DNA of 43,080 bases from positions 1-43,080 of the forward strand of contig JAIOAX010000039.1 of the NCBI GenBank assembly GCA_019873645.1, written 5' to 3'. The position numbers were made by a program, and so were the translations under genes. The stretch is from Chloroflexota bacterium (GTDB lineage: Bacteria; Chloroflexota; Anaerolineae; B4-G1; SLSP01). The notes beneath the pieces are model-generated. The model worked only from the letters and a program-made list of their open reading frames with translations. It was not told where the DNA came from and made no database searches. Below, in pieces: positions 16,138-24,036 of the stretch (positions are counted from its first letter, which is position 1; each line of letters opens with the position of its first letter).

Positions 16138-17751
16138 TTACCAGCCGGGGGGGATGGGCCACCAGCACTCCTCGTGGCCTTGCCGCGCTGCATCCCACGC
16201 ATCTGCCATCGCTTCCAACGTGCGCGCCGCCGGATCCTGCAGTACAAAACCCCGGTGCATCTCGGTGCGCGACGCTGCGCCGCCCATTTGGGTTTCCCGA
16301 CAATAAGTATACCAGTCATCAAAATTGCGCATAGTGACGCTAATCGCATATTTCTCAGGGTAGACGGCCATCGGCGACAGCGGGTCCAGCGTATGGCAGG
16401 AGTTCAAAATCCGCAGGCGCGACGGTGGATAGAGCTGACAAATTTGTTCCGCCAGGGCAATGGATTCCCGCAATGTCTCCGGCGTCTCGCCAGGCAAATT
16501 CAACGAGAAATAGATCAGGGCAAAGATGCCATACTGATTGAGGGCATCCAGGATGTTGAGCAGCTCGCCGTTGGTGAAGATTTTCCCGTTAAGTCGCCGC
16601 ACCCGCTCGTTGCCGGAGAGCGGGCTGAACGCCAGGCAGGAATGTTCCAGGTCGGCGACCTGCGCAAAGCGTTTGACGAACTGCGGCGACGGAAGTTGAA
16701 AACATTCGTTGTACAACCCAATCTTGATCTGCCGCTGTCGCATCAGCGAGAACAGGGTACGCCAGTACGTATCGCCTAACTCGGCGACGTCGTAGGACAG
16801 CGAAGCCTGGATGACGCCATTTGTGGACAGACGTTCTAGCTCGTTGACCACTACCTCCGGCGAACGCGGCACCAGTCCATCGCGCGCGGCCAGCGTTTGA
16901 TGGGCGCTTTTGCATCCGCCGCAATAGGAACATTCGTATTTGCAGCCGCGTGCCGTAGCGATCCAGCGTCCCAGATACGGATTGGTCTTCAGAGCCGCGC
17001 GCGCCTTAGCCAGATCGGTCACCAGGTATTCATGCACCAGGTATTCGGCGTGGTGCTCCATAAAACTCAGGTCTACATAGTCGAGACGGTCGAGGTCGGC
17101 GGTTGTGGCGCAGTAGCCGATGGGATTCTCGACAACCGCGCCGTCGCGGCGGTAGCTCAGATTGGGGACGTCGGTGAGCGCCAGCGCGGCAGTGTCGGCA
17201 GCATCGAGGTAACGCTGCACGAGGGTGAGCAACGGCTGTTCGGCGTCGCCGCGAACGATGAAATCTACCGTCGGAAAGAGTTCCAGGATCTCACGGGCGA
17301 AGCCAGAGGCGGTCAATCCTCCCAGAATGACCCTTGCGTGCGGCAGCACTGCTTTGCAAACGTTCGCCACGCTGAGCGCGCCGTAACTGTGTTCGTACCA
17401 GTGCAGGTCAATCAGAATGACGCGGGCGCGCGTCTGGCGGCGCAACCACTGGCGCAGGTCAAACGCGCGGTCAAGCTCACGTTCCAGCGGGAAATTCACG
17501 CCCTGGACTTCGATCCCGGCCGCGCGCAAGGTGTTGACCAGCGCCGGCACGCCTAGTGGGATCAGGCCGTAAGGACGCCCCAGTTGGGTATCCCGCTGCG
17601 CCTGCATTGTGGCGTAGAAGTCCACATCCTGTTTGGCCGGATGGATATACAGCACTTCGGCGGGCGGTTGTGGCCGACCATGACAGTGTTTGTACTTTTT
17701 GCCGCTGCCACAAGGACACGGATCGTTGCGACCGACGCTGCGGATGATCAC
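16138..17751 (-). CDS. SEC-C motif fused to a B12-binding-type radical SAM protein
   Basis: A 537-residue protein. Residues 8-25 are a textbook SEC-C zinc motif ([18 protein letters not shown]; ligands C12, C14, C23, H24), otherwise known from the SecA C-terminus, where it binds zinc and contacts SecB and ribosomes. A cobalamin-binding-like domain follows (about 33-185), then a radical SAM domain with CKYECSYC (C270, C274, C277) and an extra C280, and a WWPIPPGW C-terminus. It is clearly paralogous to the next gene downstream. The frame extends back to a TTG, but AGGAG is eight bases before GTG 17751, which starts just before the SEC-C motif. It follows the ABC importer operon on the same strand beyond a hairpin. 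SEC-C could tether the enzyme to ribosomes or nascent proteins, which would fit a protein or peptide substrate; that is inference. Confidence 0.9.
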   Translation of the reverse strand: MIIRSVGRNDPCPCGSGKKYKHCHGRPQPPAEVLYIHPAKQDVDFYATMQAQRDTQLGRPYGLIPLGVPALVNTLRAAGIEVQGVNFPLERELDRAFDLRQWLRRQTRARVILIDLHWYEHSYGALSVANVCKAVLPHARVILGGLTASGFAREILELFPTVDFIVRGDAEQPLLTLVQRYLDAADTAALALTDVPNLSYRRDGAVVENPIGYCATTADLDRLDYVDLSFMEHHAEYLVHEYLVTDLAKARAALKTNPYLGRWIATARGCKYECSYCGGCKSAHQTLAARDGLVPRSPEVVVNELERLSTNGVIQASLSYDVAELGDTYWRTLFSLMRQRQIKIGLYNECFQLPSPQFVKRFAQVADLEHSCLAFSPLSGNERVRRLNGKIFTNGELLNILDALNQYGIFALIYFSLNLPGETPETLRESIALAEQICQLYPPSRLRILNSCHTLDPLSPMAVYPEKYAISVTMRNFDDWYTYCRETQMGGAASRTEMHRGFVLQDPAARTLEAMADAWDAARQGHEECWWPIPPGW

Positions 17752-17784
17752 CAGCTTTTCTCCTGAGTCGTAGGCTATAGACAA

Positions 17785-17817
17785 GACACTGCAAAGCGCA
17801 GCGCGCCTTGCAGTGTC
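17785..17817 (-). terminator. Strong hairpin between ABC ATPase and SEC-C radical SAM genes
   Basis: GACACTGCAA and GCGC pair with GCGC and TTGCAGTGTC around a three-base loop. The single non-Watson-Crick position is G-U in a minus-strand transcript but A-C in a plus-strand one, which supports a role in minus-strand RNA. Only a weak T-rich stretch follows. It lies 33 bases after the ATPase stop and 34 before the radical SAM start, so partial termination or mRNA end-protection is more likely than full separation. Confidence 0.65.
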
Positions 17818-17849
17818 CTCCGGTTATGCGGGTTGTGGATCAACGCCGA

Positions 17850-18863
17850 TTATGCCTCGACAAAAACCCTGCTCAGCTCTTCGCGCTTGAGTACCTCGTT
17901 GTCACGATACAAATAACAGGCCGCCGCCCGGTCCTGTTCGATCATGAAGAGTTCCGGCGCTTTTGTCTCACAGAGGTCGAACTTATAGGGACAGCGTGGC
18001 GCGAATTTACAGCCGGTGATCTTCTTGAAGGCCACCTGGCTCTTTTGGATCATATCCTCGGCGCCGCCCCACGGCAAATCCGGGTTGGGCCAGGGGATGG
18101 ACGAAACCAGCAGTTTGGTGTAGGGATGCTGCGGGTTGCGGATAATGGTATCCACGTTGCCCACTTCCATCACCGAGCCGTGGTACAGGATGATGATGAA
18201 ATCGCTGATGTGGTAGGCCGTCGTCAGGTCGTGGGTAATGTAAAACAGTGGCACCCCGAAGTCGCGGTTCAACCCGCGCAGCGCCTTGAGGATTGTCGAA
18301 CGCAGCGACGCATCCACCATCGAAACCGGTTCATCGGTGATGAGCAGCTTGGGCTTGAGCAGCAACGCGCGTGCTACAGCGATCCGCTGCCGCTGGCCGC
18401 CGCTCAACTGGTGGGGATAACGGCCCAGCGTTTCTTCAGGGCGCAGGCCGACCCGTTCCAGGGCTTCTTCCATCAATTCGCGCGCTTCGGATTTGGAGCG
18501 CGCCAGCTTGAAGTTCTTGATGGGGATGCTCAGCAGGTTATCCACTTTGTAGAACGGGTTGTAAACGGCAAAAGGATCCTGAAACACGGCCTGAATCTCG
18601 CGGCGGTACCTGAAGCGTGTCGCTCTGTCCAGGTCACTTAACGGCTGCCCGCGATACAGGACGTTGCCGAAGGTGGGACTGTAGAAGCCCAGCATCAGCA
18701 TCCCCATGGTCGTCTTGCCGCTGCCGCTTTCGCCGGCAATGGTAACGATTTTGGGGAAGGTCTCCTGGACGGCGAAGGTCATGTCCTCCAACGCCACCGT
18801 ATGTTCCCGCTTCGTGCCGAAAATCTTGGTGACATTCTTGAGTTCAAGTAATGGTGTGCTCAT
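17850..18863 (-). CDS. Oligopeptide/oligosaccharide-type ABC importer ATPase (DppF/OppF-like)
   Basis: A 337-residue ATPase with Walker A GESGSGKT (44-51), signature LSGGQ (153-157), Walker B LLITDEP (173-179) and the C-terminal Cys-rich module of Opp/Dpp ATPases (CKFAPRCPYKFDLCE), which in this family can hold an Fe-S cluster or metal. The D-loop is SMVDA rather than the common SALD, a variant I associate with OppF-type ATPases. It forms a heterodimer with the preceding ATPase and drives uptake through the two permeases. It is the last gene of the five-gene importer operon, 15 bases after its partner. Confidence 0.94.
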   Translation of the reverse strand: MSTPLLELKNVTKIFGTKREHTVALEDMTFAVQETFPKIVTIAGESGSGKTTMGMLMLGFYSPTFGNVLYRGQPLSDLDRATRFRYRREIQAVFQDPFAVYNPFYKVDNLLSIPIKNFKLARSKSEARELMEEALERVGLRPEETLGRYPHQLSGGQRQRIAVARALLLKPKLLITDEPVSMVDASLRSTILKALRGLNRDFGVPLFYITHDLTTAYHISDFIIILYHGSVMEVGNVDTIIRNPQHPYTKLLVSSIPWPNPDLPWGGAEDMIQKSQVAFKKITGCKFAPRCPYKFDLCETKAPELFMIEQDRAAACYLYRDNEVLKREELSRVFVEA

Positions 18864-18878
18864 AGTTTCACCCCGGTT

Positions 18879-19841
18879 CTATGCTGTGATCAGGTGGCAT
18901 GCGACCCACCGTCCCGATTCGGCCTCGACAAACTGCGGCGTGGTGTTCTCGCAGAGGTCCCAGGCCTTCGGGCAGCGCGTGTGGAACACACATCCCGCCG
19001 GTGGATTCAGCAAGGAAGGGGTGATGCCGGGAATGCCGCTAAACACGCCCTTATTTTCCAAGACCGGCAAACTCTTGATCAACAACTCGGTGTAAGGATG
19101 GAGCGGCCGATGGAACATCGCACGGGTTTCCCCGATCTCCATCATCCGGCCGGCATACATCACGGCCAGCCGATCTACGGTCTGCGCCATCAGCCCCATA
19201 TCGTGGCCGATGAGGATCACCGATAGCCCCAGCCGTTGTTGCAGACGGTTGATCGTCTCCATGACCTGGCGTTGGATCACCACATCCAGCGCGCTGGTCG
19301 GCTCATCGGCGATAATCAAGTCCGGCTCCATGGAGATAGATTGCGCCACCGTCACCCGTTGCTGCATCCCGCCACTCAATTCATGAGGATACATTTTGGC
19401 GACTTTGGGCGGCAGGTCTACCATTTCCAGCAACTCGTTGACCCGCCGGGCGCGTTCTTCTTTGGACATTATGACATTGTGATCCAGCATGCCATCTATC
19501 AACTGTTTGTCAATGCGCATCACCGGATTTAACGAGTTCATCGCGCCTTGCGGGATCATCGCAATACGGCTCAAGCGCAGTTGGCGCATCTGCTCCTCGT
19601 TAAGTTTGACCAGATCCGTGCTGCCCAGGATCATCTGTCCGCCGACGATCTTGCCCGGTGGTTTGATCATGCGCATCAACGCCAGCGCCATCGTGGACTT
19701 GCCTGAGCCGGACTCGCCGACCAGGCCCATCTTCACGCCAAAGTCCAGATCGAAGCTGACATCGTCAACGGCCTTGACGGCCCCGGCCTCAACGTAGTAG
19801 TAGACTTTGAGATTTTTGACTTGCAGCACCGGCTCGCTCAT
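18879..19841 (-). CDS. ABC importer ATPase (DppD/OppD-like)
   Basis: A 320-residue ATPase with Walker A GESGSGKST (42-50), signature ELSGGMQQR, Walker B LIIADEP and D-loop SALD. It carries the C-terminal oligopeptide module with CVFHTRCPKAWDLC. Its ATG start overlaps the permease stop by four bases (ATGA), so the two are translationally coupled. It pairs with the DppF-like protein on the cytoplasmic side of the importer. Confidence 0.95.
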   Translation of the reverse strand: MSEPVLQVKNLKVYYYVEAGAVKAVDDVSFDLDFGVKMGLVGESGSGKSTMALALMRMIKPPGKIVGGQMILGSTDLVKLNEEQMRQLRLSRIAMIPQGAMNSLNPVMRIDKQLIDGMLDHNVIMSKEERARRVNELLEMVDLPPKVAKMYPHELSGGMQQRVTVAQSISMEPDLIIADEPTSALDVVIQRQVMETINRLQQRLGLSVILIGHDMGLMAQTVDRLAVMYAGRMMEIGETRAMFHRPLHPYTELLIKSLPVLENKGVFSGIPGITPSLLNPPAGCVFHTRCPKAWDLCENTTPQFVEAESGRWVACHLITA

Positions 19842-20710
19842 ACGGTCCTCCGCGTGCGGGGGTTCGCAAACTCATCCAGCCCGATGGAGATAAGCAGGAA
19901 GGCGATAAAGATGGCCGCAATCACGATCACCGGTTCGATGATCCACCACCAGTAGCCCTGCAGGAAGGCATTGTAGTAGCGCAACCAGTAGATCGTCATC
20001 CCCAAAGAGGGTTCGCGTAAGTTGCCGATTCCCAGCGTCTGCAAACCCAATGAGCCGAGCACACCGCCGTTGACCGCGCCGGCCAAGCTAATGGCGAGAT
20101 ACGGCAGCAGATTGGGCATCAGTTCCTTGATGATGATTTCCATCCCACTCATCCCGGAGAGTTTAGCCATCATCACAAAGGCGCGTTCGCGCATACTTAA
20201 CACTTGCGCCCGGATGGCGCGCGTCGGCTGCACCCACGACACCAGTGAGAGGATCAGCGCCATTTCGATTACGGACATCTCTTCGGGATTGGGAACAGAG
20301 GCGGAGATGGTGATCAATAGGAGGAAGGACGGTATCGTCATCAGCACGTCCACGAAAAACTTGACAATCGTATCGAAAAGCCCGCCAAAGTAGCCCGTCA
20401 TGAAACCCAGCACCGTGCCTACGCCCAGGCCAATGCAGCCGGCGATCATTCCGATTGAGAGCGTCATCCGCGTGCCGTAGATCAAGGTAGGCAGCAGGTC
20501 GCGTCCCACTGCATCGGTCCCAAAAGGATGTTCCGCAGATGGTTTTTGCTTTGGTTTCGTAAACAACGGATAGGCGCCTTCTTTGGGAACCAAATACCCG
20601 CCTACCGTTGTAAAGAGCAACAGCAAGACGAGAATCAGTATGCCCCCGCCGAGCGCCGGGTTACGCCGGATGTAGTTGAGAAATCCCCTGAAACCTTGGC
20701 CGCGCTGCAT
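19838..20710 (-). CDS. ABC importer permease (DppC-like)
   Basis: A 290-residue inner-membrane permease with about six transmembrane segments. An N-terminal segment precedes the GTDAVGRDLLPTLIYGTRMTL region typical of DppC/OppC proteins, and the cytoplasmic EAA-type loop (LSGMSGMEIIIKELMPNLLP) is where the ATPases dock. It starts two bases after the DppB-like stop. Family membership indicates import of peptides, nickel or oligosaccharides; the operator upstream of the operon favours sugars. Confidence 0.94.
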   Translation of the reverse strand: MQRGQGFRGFLNYIRRNPALGGGILILVLLLLFTTVGGYLVPKEGAYPLFTKPKQKPSAEHPFGTDAVGRDLLPTLIYGTRMTLSIGMIAGCIGLGVGTVLGFMTGYFGGLFDTIVKFFVDVLMTIPSFLLLITISASVPNPEEMSVIEMALILSLVSWVQPTRAIRAQVLSMRERAFVMMAKLSGMSGMEIIIKELMPNLLPYLAISLAGAVNGGVLGSLGLQTLGIGNLREPSLGMTIYWLRYYNAFLQGYWWWIIEPVIVIAAIFIAFLLISIGLDEFANPRTRRTV

Positions 20711-20712
20711 GC

Positions 20713-21726
20713 TTAACCTCCCGAATATGAAATACGTGGATCCAGCAATGGGTAGATCAGATCTACAACCAGGGTTGCCACTGCAATTCCGACCACCAGG
20801 AAGAACACAATGCCGTAGATCACCGGATAGTCCAGGGCGGCAATGGCACCGCCCAGGCGGTTGCCGATGCCCGGATAGCTGAACATCGTTTCTACCAGTG
20901 AGGCACCGGATACGATTAGCCCTAACTGCATCGCCAGTGAAGTCACCTGGGGCAGCAACGTATTGCGCAGCGCGTAGCGGAAGAAAATGCGGCGTCCCTT
21001 CAAGCCCTTGGCCTCGGCAAACGTAATGTAATCCTGTCCTTCGACCGTCACCATCATCGAACGCATCCCCAGCGACCAGCCCCCAATGGAAACCAATAGC
21101 ATGGAGAGAGCCGGAAGCACCGCGTGATGGGCTACGTCAAGCAAGAATTGTGGGTTGGACCAGTCCTTGACAATGGTTGCGGAATAACCGCCGCGTAAAG
21201 GGAACGCCTTCAACTTAAAAGCCAGATAGTAGATGAGCACCAATGCAATGATGAAAGCCGGAACGGCCGAAAACGCGGCCAGGGGCGGCATAAGCCACGA
21301 GAACCACTTTGAGGTTTTCGACCAACCGACCAGCGCGCCGACCACCGTGCCGATCAAAAAGGCCAGAATGGTCGAAGTCCCTACAAAGCCTAAGGTCCAG
21401 AAAACGGTCTGACTGATGATGAAATCCACCCTCACCGGGTAGTTGACGATGGAATAGCCCAGGTCAAAGCGCATCATGTTCCAGATATAGGTGAGATACT
21501 GCTGCCATAACGGTTTATCGAGACCGTAGAGCTTCCGCAGAGAATCCCGAAACTCCGCTGCGCCCTGGGAGGTCAGGCCGCCGCTCGCAATCTTCTGGTT
21601 GACCAATTCTTGCACCGGGTCGCGTGGCGCCAGCTTGGGGATCAGGAAGTTAATTGTCGCTGCGGTATACAGCACTGCCACCAGGAAACCGATTCTTCTA
21701 AGTACGTAACTGAGGGGTATGCGCAT
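20713..21726 (-). CDS. ABC importer permease (DppB-like)
   Basis: A 337-residue permease with about six transmembrane segments. The N-terminal MRIPLSYVLRRIGFLVAVLY and the LGLDxPxxxQYLxY-like region (LYGLDKPLWQQYLTYIWNM) are characteristic of DppB/OppB. The EAA loop is AEAKGLKGRRIFFRYALRN. It forms the membrane channel with the DppC-like permease. A 195-base gap containing a strong hairpin separates it from the binding-protein gene, the usual arrangement for making more binding protein than permease. Confidence 0.94.
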   Translation of the reverse strand: MRIPLSYVLRRIGFLVAVLYTAATINFLIPKLAPRDPVQELVNQKIASGGLTSQGAAEFRDSLRKLYGLDKPLWQQYLTYIWNMMRFDLGYSIVNYPVRVDFIISQTVFWTLGFVGTSTILAFLIGTVVGALVGWSKTSKWFSWLMPPLAAFSAVPAFIIALVLIYYLAFKLKAFPLRGGYSATIVKDWSNPQFLLDVAHHAVLPALSMLLVSIGGWSLGMRSMMVTVEGQDYITFAEAKGLKGRRIFFRYALRNTLLPQVTSLAMQLGLIVSGASLVETMFSYPGIGNRLGGAIAALDYPVIYGIVFFLVVGIAVATLVVDLIYPLLDPRISYSGG

Positions 21727-21791
21727 CCAACACCTCCGGTACCGTGATAGACTAGCCGCGCGCTGAAATTTCCAACTTGATCAGCGGATTT

Positions 21792-21808
21792 AGCAGATTA
21801 AGCAGATT
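21792..21808. repeat. Dispersed AGCAGATTA word repeat
   Basis: AGCAGATTAAGCAGATT occurs here, in the gap between binding-protein and permease genes, and again at 42045-42061. Related words (gagcagattctg, ttaatctgttg) surround both. It does not encode protein. Confidence 0.65.
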
Positions 21809-21880
21809 TCTGACCGGTTTACAGTACATAAATTTGCTTAATCTGTTGACAGGGTAGAGAAATTACAGTTTTGGGTATGA

Positions 21881-21908
21881 CGCGAGGGGGCCAGACAGCC
21901 CCCTCGCG
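21881..21908 (-). terminator. Intra-operon hairpin after the binding-protein gene
   Basis: CGCGAGGGGGC (21881-21891) pairs perfectly with GCCCCCTCGCG (21898-21908) around a six-base loop, 13 bases after the binding-protein stop codon. No T tract follows on the minus strand. Such hairpins behind binding-protein genes usually protect the upstream mRNA from 3' exonucleases or terminate part of the transcripts, giving excess binding protein. Confidence 0.75.
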
Positions 21909-21921
21909 CACGAACTAAACG

Positions 21922-23775
21922 TTATTTCGCCGGCTTCAGGCGGCTCAGGGTGATCACGAAGCACAGGTGCCACGGCGCCGTGTTATAGGCATCGTCCTTG
22001 TTGGGCCAGCCGGTCCAATAGGTCGTGTTCATCGCCAGGCGGTGGAACCACTCGGAGATCGGGACTTCCGGCAATTCGGTGTACCAGATCTTCATCGCCT
22101 TATTGAAGAGGTCCTGCATCTTTTCGTAGTCATCGGGGGAAGTGCGGCTCATCTCGGCAACGTATTTGTCGTACTCCGGATTGCCCCAGCGTGGGAAGTT
22201 GTCGCCGACCACGTTCGTGCCGGTGGGAACGACGTTCTTGGTGGTGTACATATCCATCGTGGTGAAGGGATCCTTCACGCTGCCGCCGTGACCGCGGAAG
22301 AAAGCGTGGGCGTTCCCATCTCCCATGATGGTCCACGCATCGGGCGGGTTGATCATCGTGGCGTCAAAACCGGCCTGCCGCAGTTGCTCAACGACCACCG
22401 GGCCGATGTCGCCGTAGATGTCTACGGTGAGGATTTCAGGCTTGAAGACCTCGCCGTTCTTGGCGAAGAAGCCTTGCGCATTCTTCTCGAAACCGGCGGC
22501 CTTCATCAGTTCCTCGACCTTGGCGACGTCGCGGATGTAAATGCTCTCGATCATCTTCTTCAGCTCGGGTTCGGCGTTGTCGCGGTACTTGGTCAAACCG
22601 GGGTAGCCGGGGAACGGCAGGTTGGTGGCGACGCCCGCGCCGCCGTACCCTACATCCATGACCTGCTGATGGTCAATCGCGTAGGCGAAGGCCCAACGGA
22701 CGTTCTTGTCGTTATACGGCGGTTCGAGGGTGTTGAAGTACAGCGAGGTGGGCCACCAGTCCATATAACCATAGGGCTTTTCGCCATGGGTATGGGTGGT
22801 GATATGGTCTCCGGCCTGGGCCAGGATTGCCTCGATGGTGGCGGGGCGCAGGTCCAGGGTCACATCCACTTCGTTGTTGATGAGCATCTGCCCACCGACT
22901 TCCTCGCCCGGCCAGCCGAACTGCACAATGCGCTCGACATAGGGCATATGATCCACCAGACCGACATCATAGGCCCACCACTCGTAGCGCAGATCCATGT
23001 GCTTCACCTGGACGTCAAACCGGCTGACCGCATAGGGACCGGAGTAGACGGGCCATTTCTTCTCCAGATCGAAGAAGGCGAACTCACGCCAATCGCCCTC
23101 GACCTTCGAGAAGATGTGCTCCGGTACAAGGTAGATACCGCGGTCGAAGCGTCCAGTGCAGCCATCAAAGTGCCAGCGGGGGTTGGGCTCCGTAAACGTA
23201 AACTTGACTGTGTAGTCGTCAACGGCCTCGACGGACTTCACGTACTGCTTCACAAAGCTGGAGTCCCGCAGATCCGGCGCCCGGTCTTTGAGGCTGTTAT
23301 ACGTGAAGGCGATGTCAGTCGCATTCAGGTCCTCGCCGTCCGCCCACTTGACGCCCTTGCGCACATATAGCGTCATCTCGGTGAAGTCATCGTTGTACTT
23401 GTAGCTCTCGGCGATCCAGGGGTAGGTCTTGTCGTTGAGTGCGCAGTAATAGAAGGGGAATTCGAGCATAGCCGAGCCGGCCATCTGGTGCCAGTCGTTG
23501 GCGTACATATTGCCGATGCCGACGCCCGCCAGCTCAACCGCGCCGAACGCATAGACCAGGGTGCGCTCACGGCCCACGTTCTCGCGGGGCCACTTCTTCT
23601 CGACTACCGGCTCCTTGGTTTCTGCCGGCTTGGGGGTGGCGGTGGGAGCGGCTTTGGGGGCCTCGGTCTGGGGCGCCGCGGTGGGGGTGGCCTTGCCGCC
23701 GCAGGCTGCGAGCAACGCTCCGGCGGTCGCTGTGGCCGAAATCTGCAAGAACTGCCGACGTGTAATCTTCTTCAT
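21922..23775 (-). CDS. Tat-exported family-5 solute-binding lipoprotein
   Basis: A 617-residue extracellular binding protein of the SBP_bac_5 family. The signal contains a twin-arginine motif (TRRQFLQ, residues 5-11) and a lipobox LLAAC with lipidated C25, followed by a Thr/Pro/Ala linker (27-60). The mature part has the family's three-lobed pattern, including [18 protein letters not shown] and [13 protein letters not shown]. It would capture the ligand at the cell surface and pass it to the DppBC-like permeases. Family-5 proteins bind peptides, nickel or oligosaccharides; the LacI-type operator upstream and nearby carbohydrate-active proteins favour an oligosaccharide, which is inference. 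It is the first gene of the importer operon. Confidence 0.94.
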   Translation of the reverse strand: MKKITRRQFLQISATATAGALLAACGGKATPTAAPQTEAPKAAPTATPKPAETKEPVVEKKWPRENVGRERTLVYAFGAVELAGVGIGNMYANDWHQMAGSAMLEFPFYYCALNDKTYPWIAESYKYNDDFTEMTLYVRKGVKWADGEDLNATDIAFTYNSLKDRAPDLRDSSFVKQYVKSVEAVDDYTVKFTFTEPNPRWHFDGCTGRFDRGIYLVPEHIFSKVEGDWREFAFFDLEKKWPVYSGPYAVSRFDVQVKHMDLRYEWWAYDVGLVDHMPYVERIVQFGWPGEEVGGQMLINNEVDVTLDLRPATIEAILAQAGDHITTHTHGEKPYGYMDWWPTSLYFNTLEPPYNDKNVRWAFAYAIDHQQVMDVGYGGAGVATNLPFPGYPGLTKYRDNAEPELKKMIESIYIRDVAKVEELMKAAGFEKNAQGFFAKNGEVFKPEILTVDIYGDIGPVVVEQLRQAGFDATMINPPDAWTIMGDGNAHAFFRGHGGSVKDPFTTMDMYTTKNVVPTGTNVVGDNFPRWGNPEYDKYVAEMSRTSPDDYEKMQDLFNKAMKIWYTELPEVPISEWFHRLAMNTTYWTGWPNKDDAYNTAPWHLCFVITLSRLKPAK

Positions 23776-23936
23776 TTCTCTTCCTCCCTAAAGGTATATG
23801 AAAAATTTTTTACGAACGTCACAGACATCGAATATGGGGGATTGCTATCGTTTATTTTGTCCCGTTGGCACCTCCTTATTGCTGGGATGATCAAGAGCGA
23901 TCAATCGCTAGGATCCATATCCAAAGAAGTGGGGTT

Positions 23937-23950
23937 TGAAACCGCTTCCA
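23937..23950. promoter_or_regulatory. LacI-family operator
   Basis: TGAAACCGCTTCCA fits the LacI/CcpA-type consensus TGNAANCGNTTNCA at every defined position, with the central CG of the family. On the minus strand it begins six bases beyond the predicted -10 box, so a bound repressor would cover the transcription start. It is 161 bases upstream of the binding-protein start codon. No LacI-family regulator gene lies in the window. Confidence 0.7.
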
Positions 23951-23956
23951 ATTAAT

Positions 23957-23984
23957 AAGATACACAAAAATACCTGAAAGTCAA
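23957..23984 (-). promoter_or_regulatory. Promoter of the ABC importer operon
   Basis: On the minus strand TTGACT (23979-23984) and TATCTT (23957-23962) form a -35/-10 pair with a 16-base spacer, immediately followed by the LacI-type operator. The 260-base gap 23776-24036 contains no gene and is otherwise the long leader of the importer operon. Confidence 0.6.
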
Positions 23985-24036
23985 GGGCCCTAACGCGCGG
24001 TTAGTATATGTCAAGGCCCATAAAAACGCAAATCCA

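Noticed and set aside
21967..23370. 467-codon open frame on the plus strand
   Set aside because: It is antisense to the binding-protein gene, which has a signal peptide, lipobox and full family length; the frame is a by-product of codon bias in GC-rich DNA.
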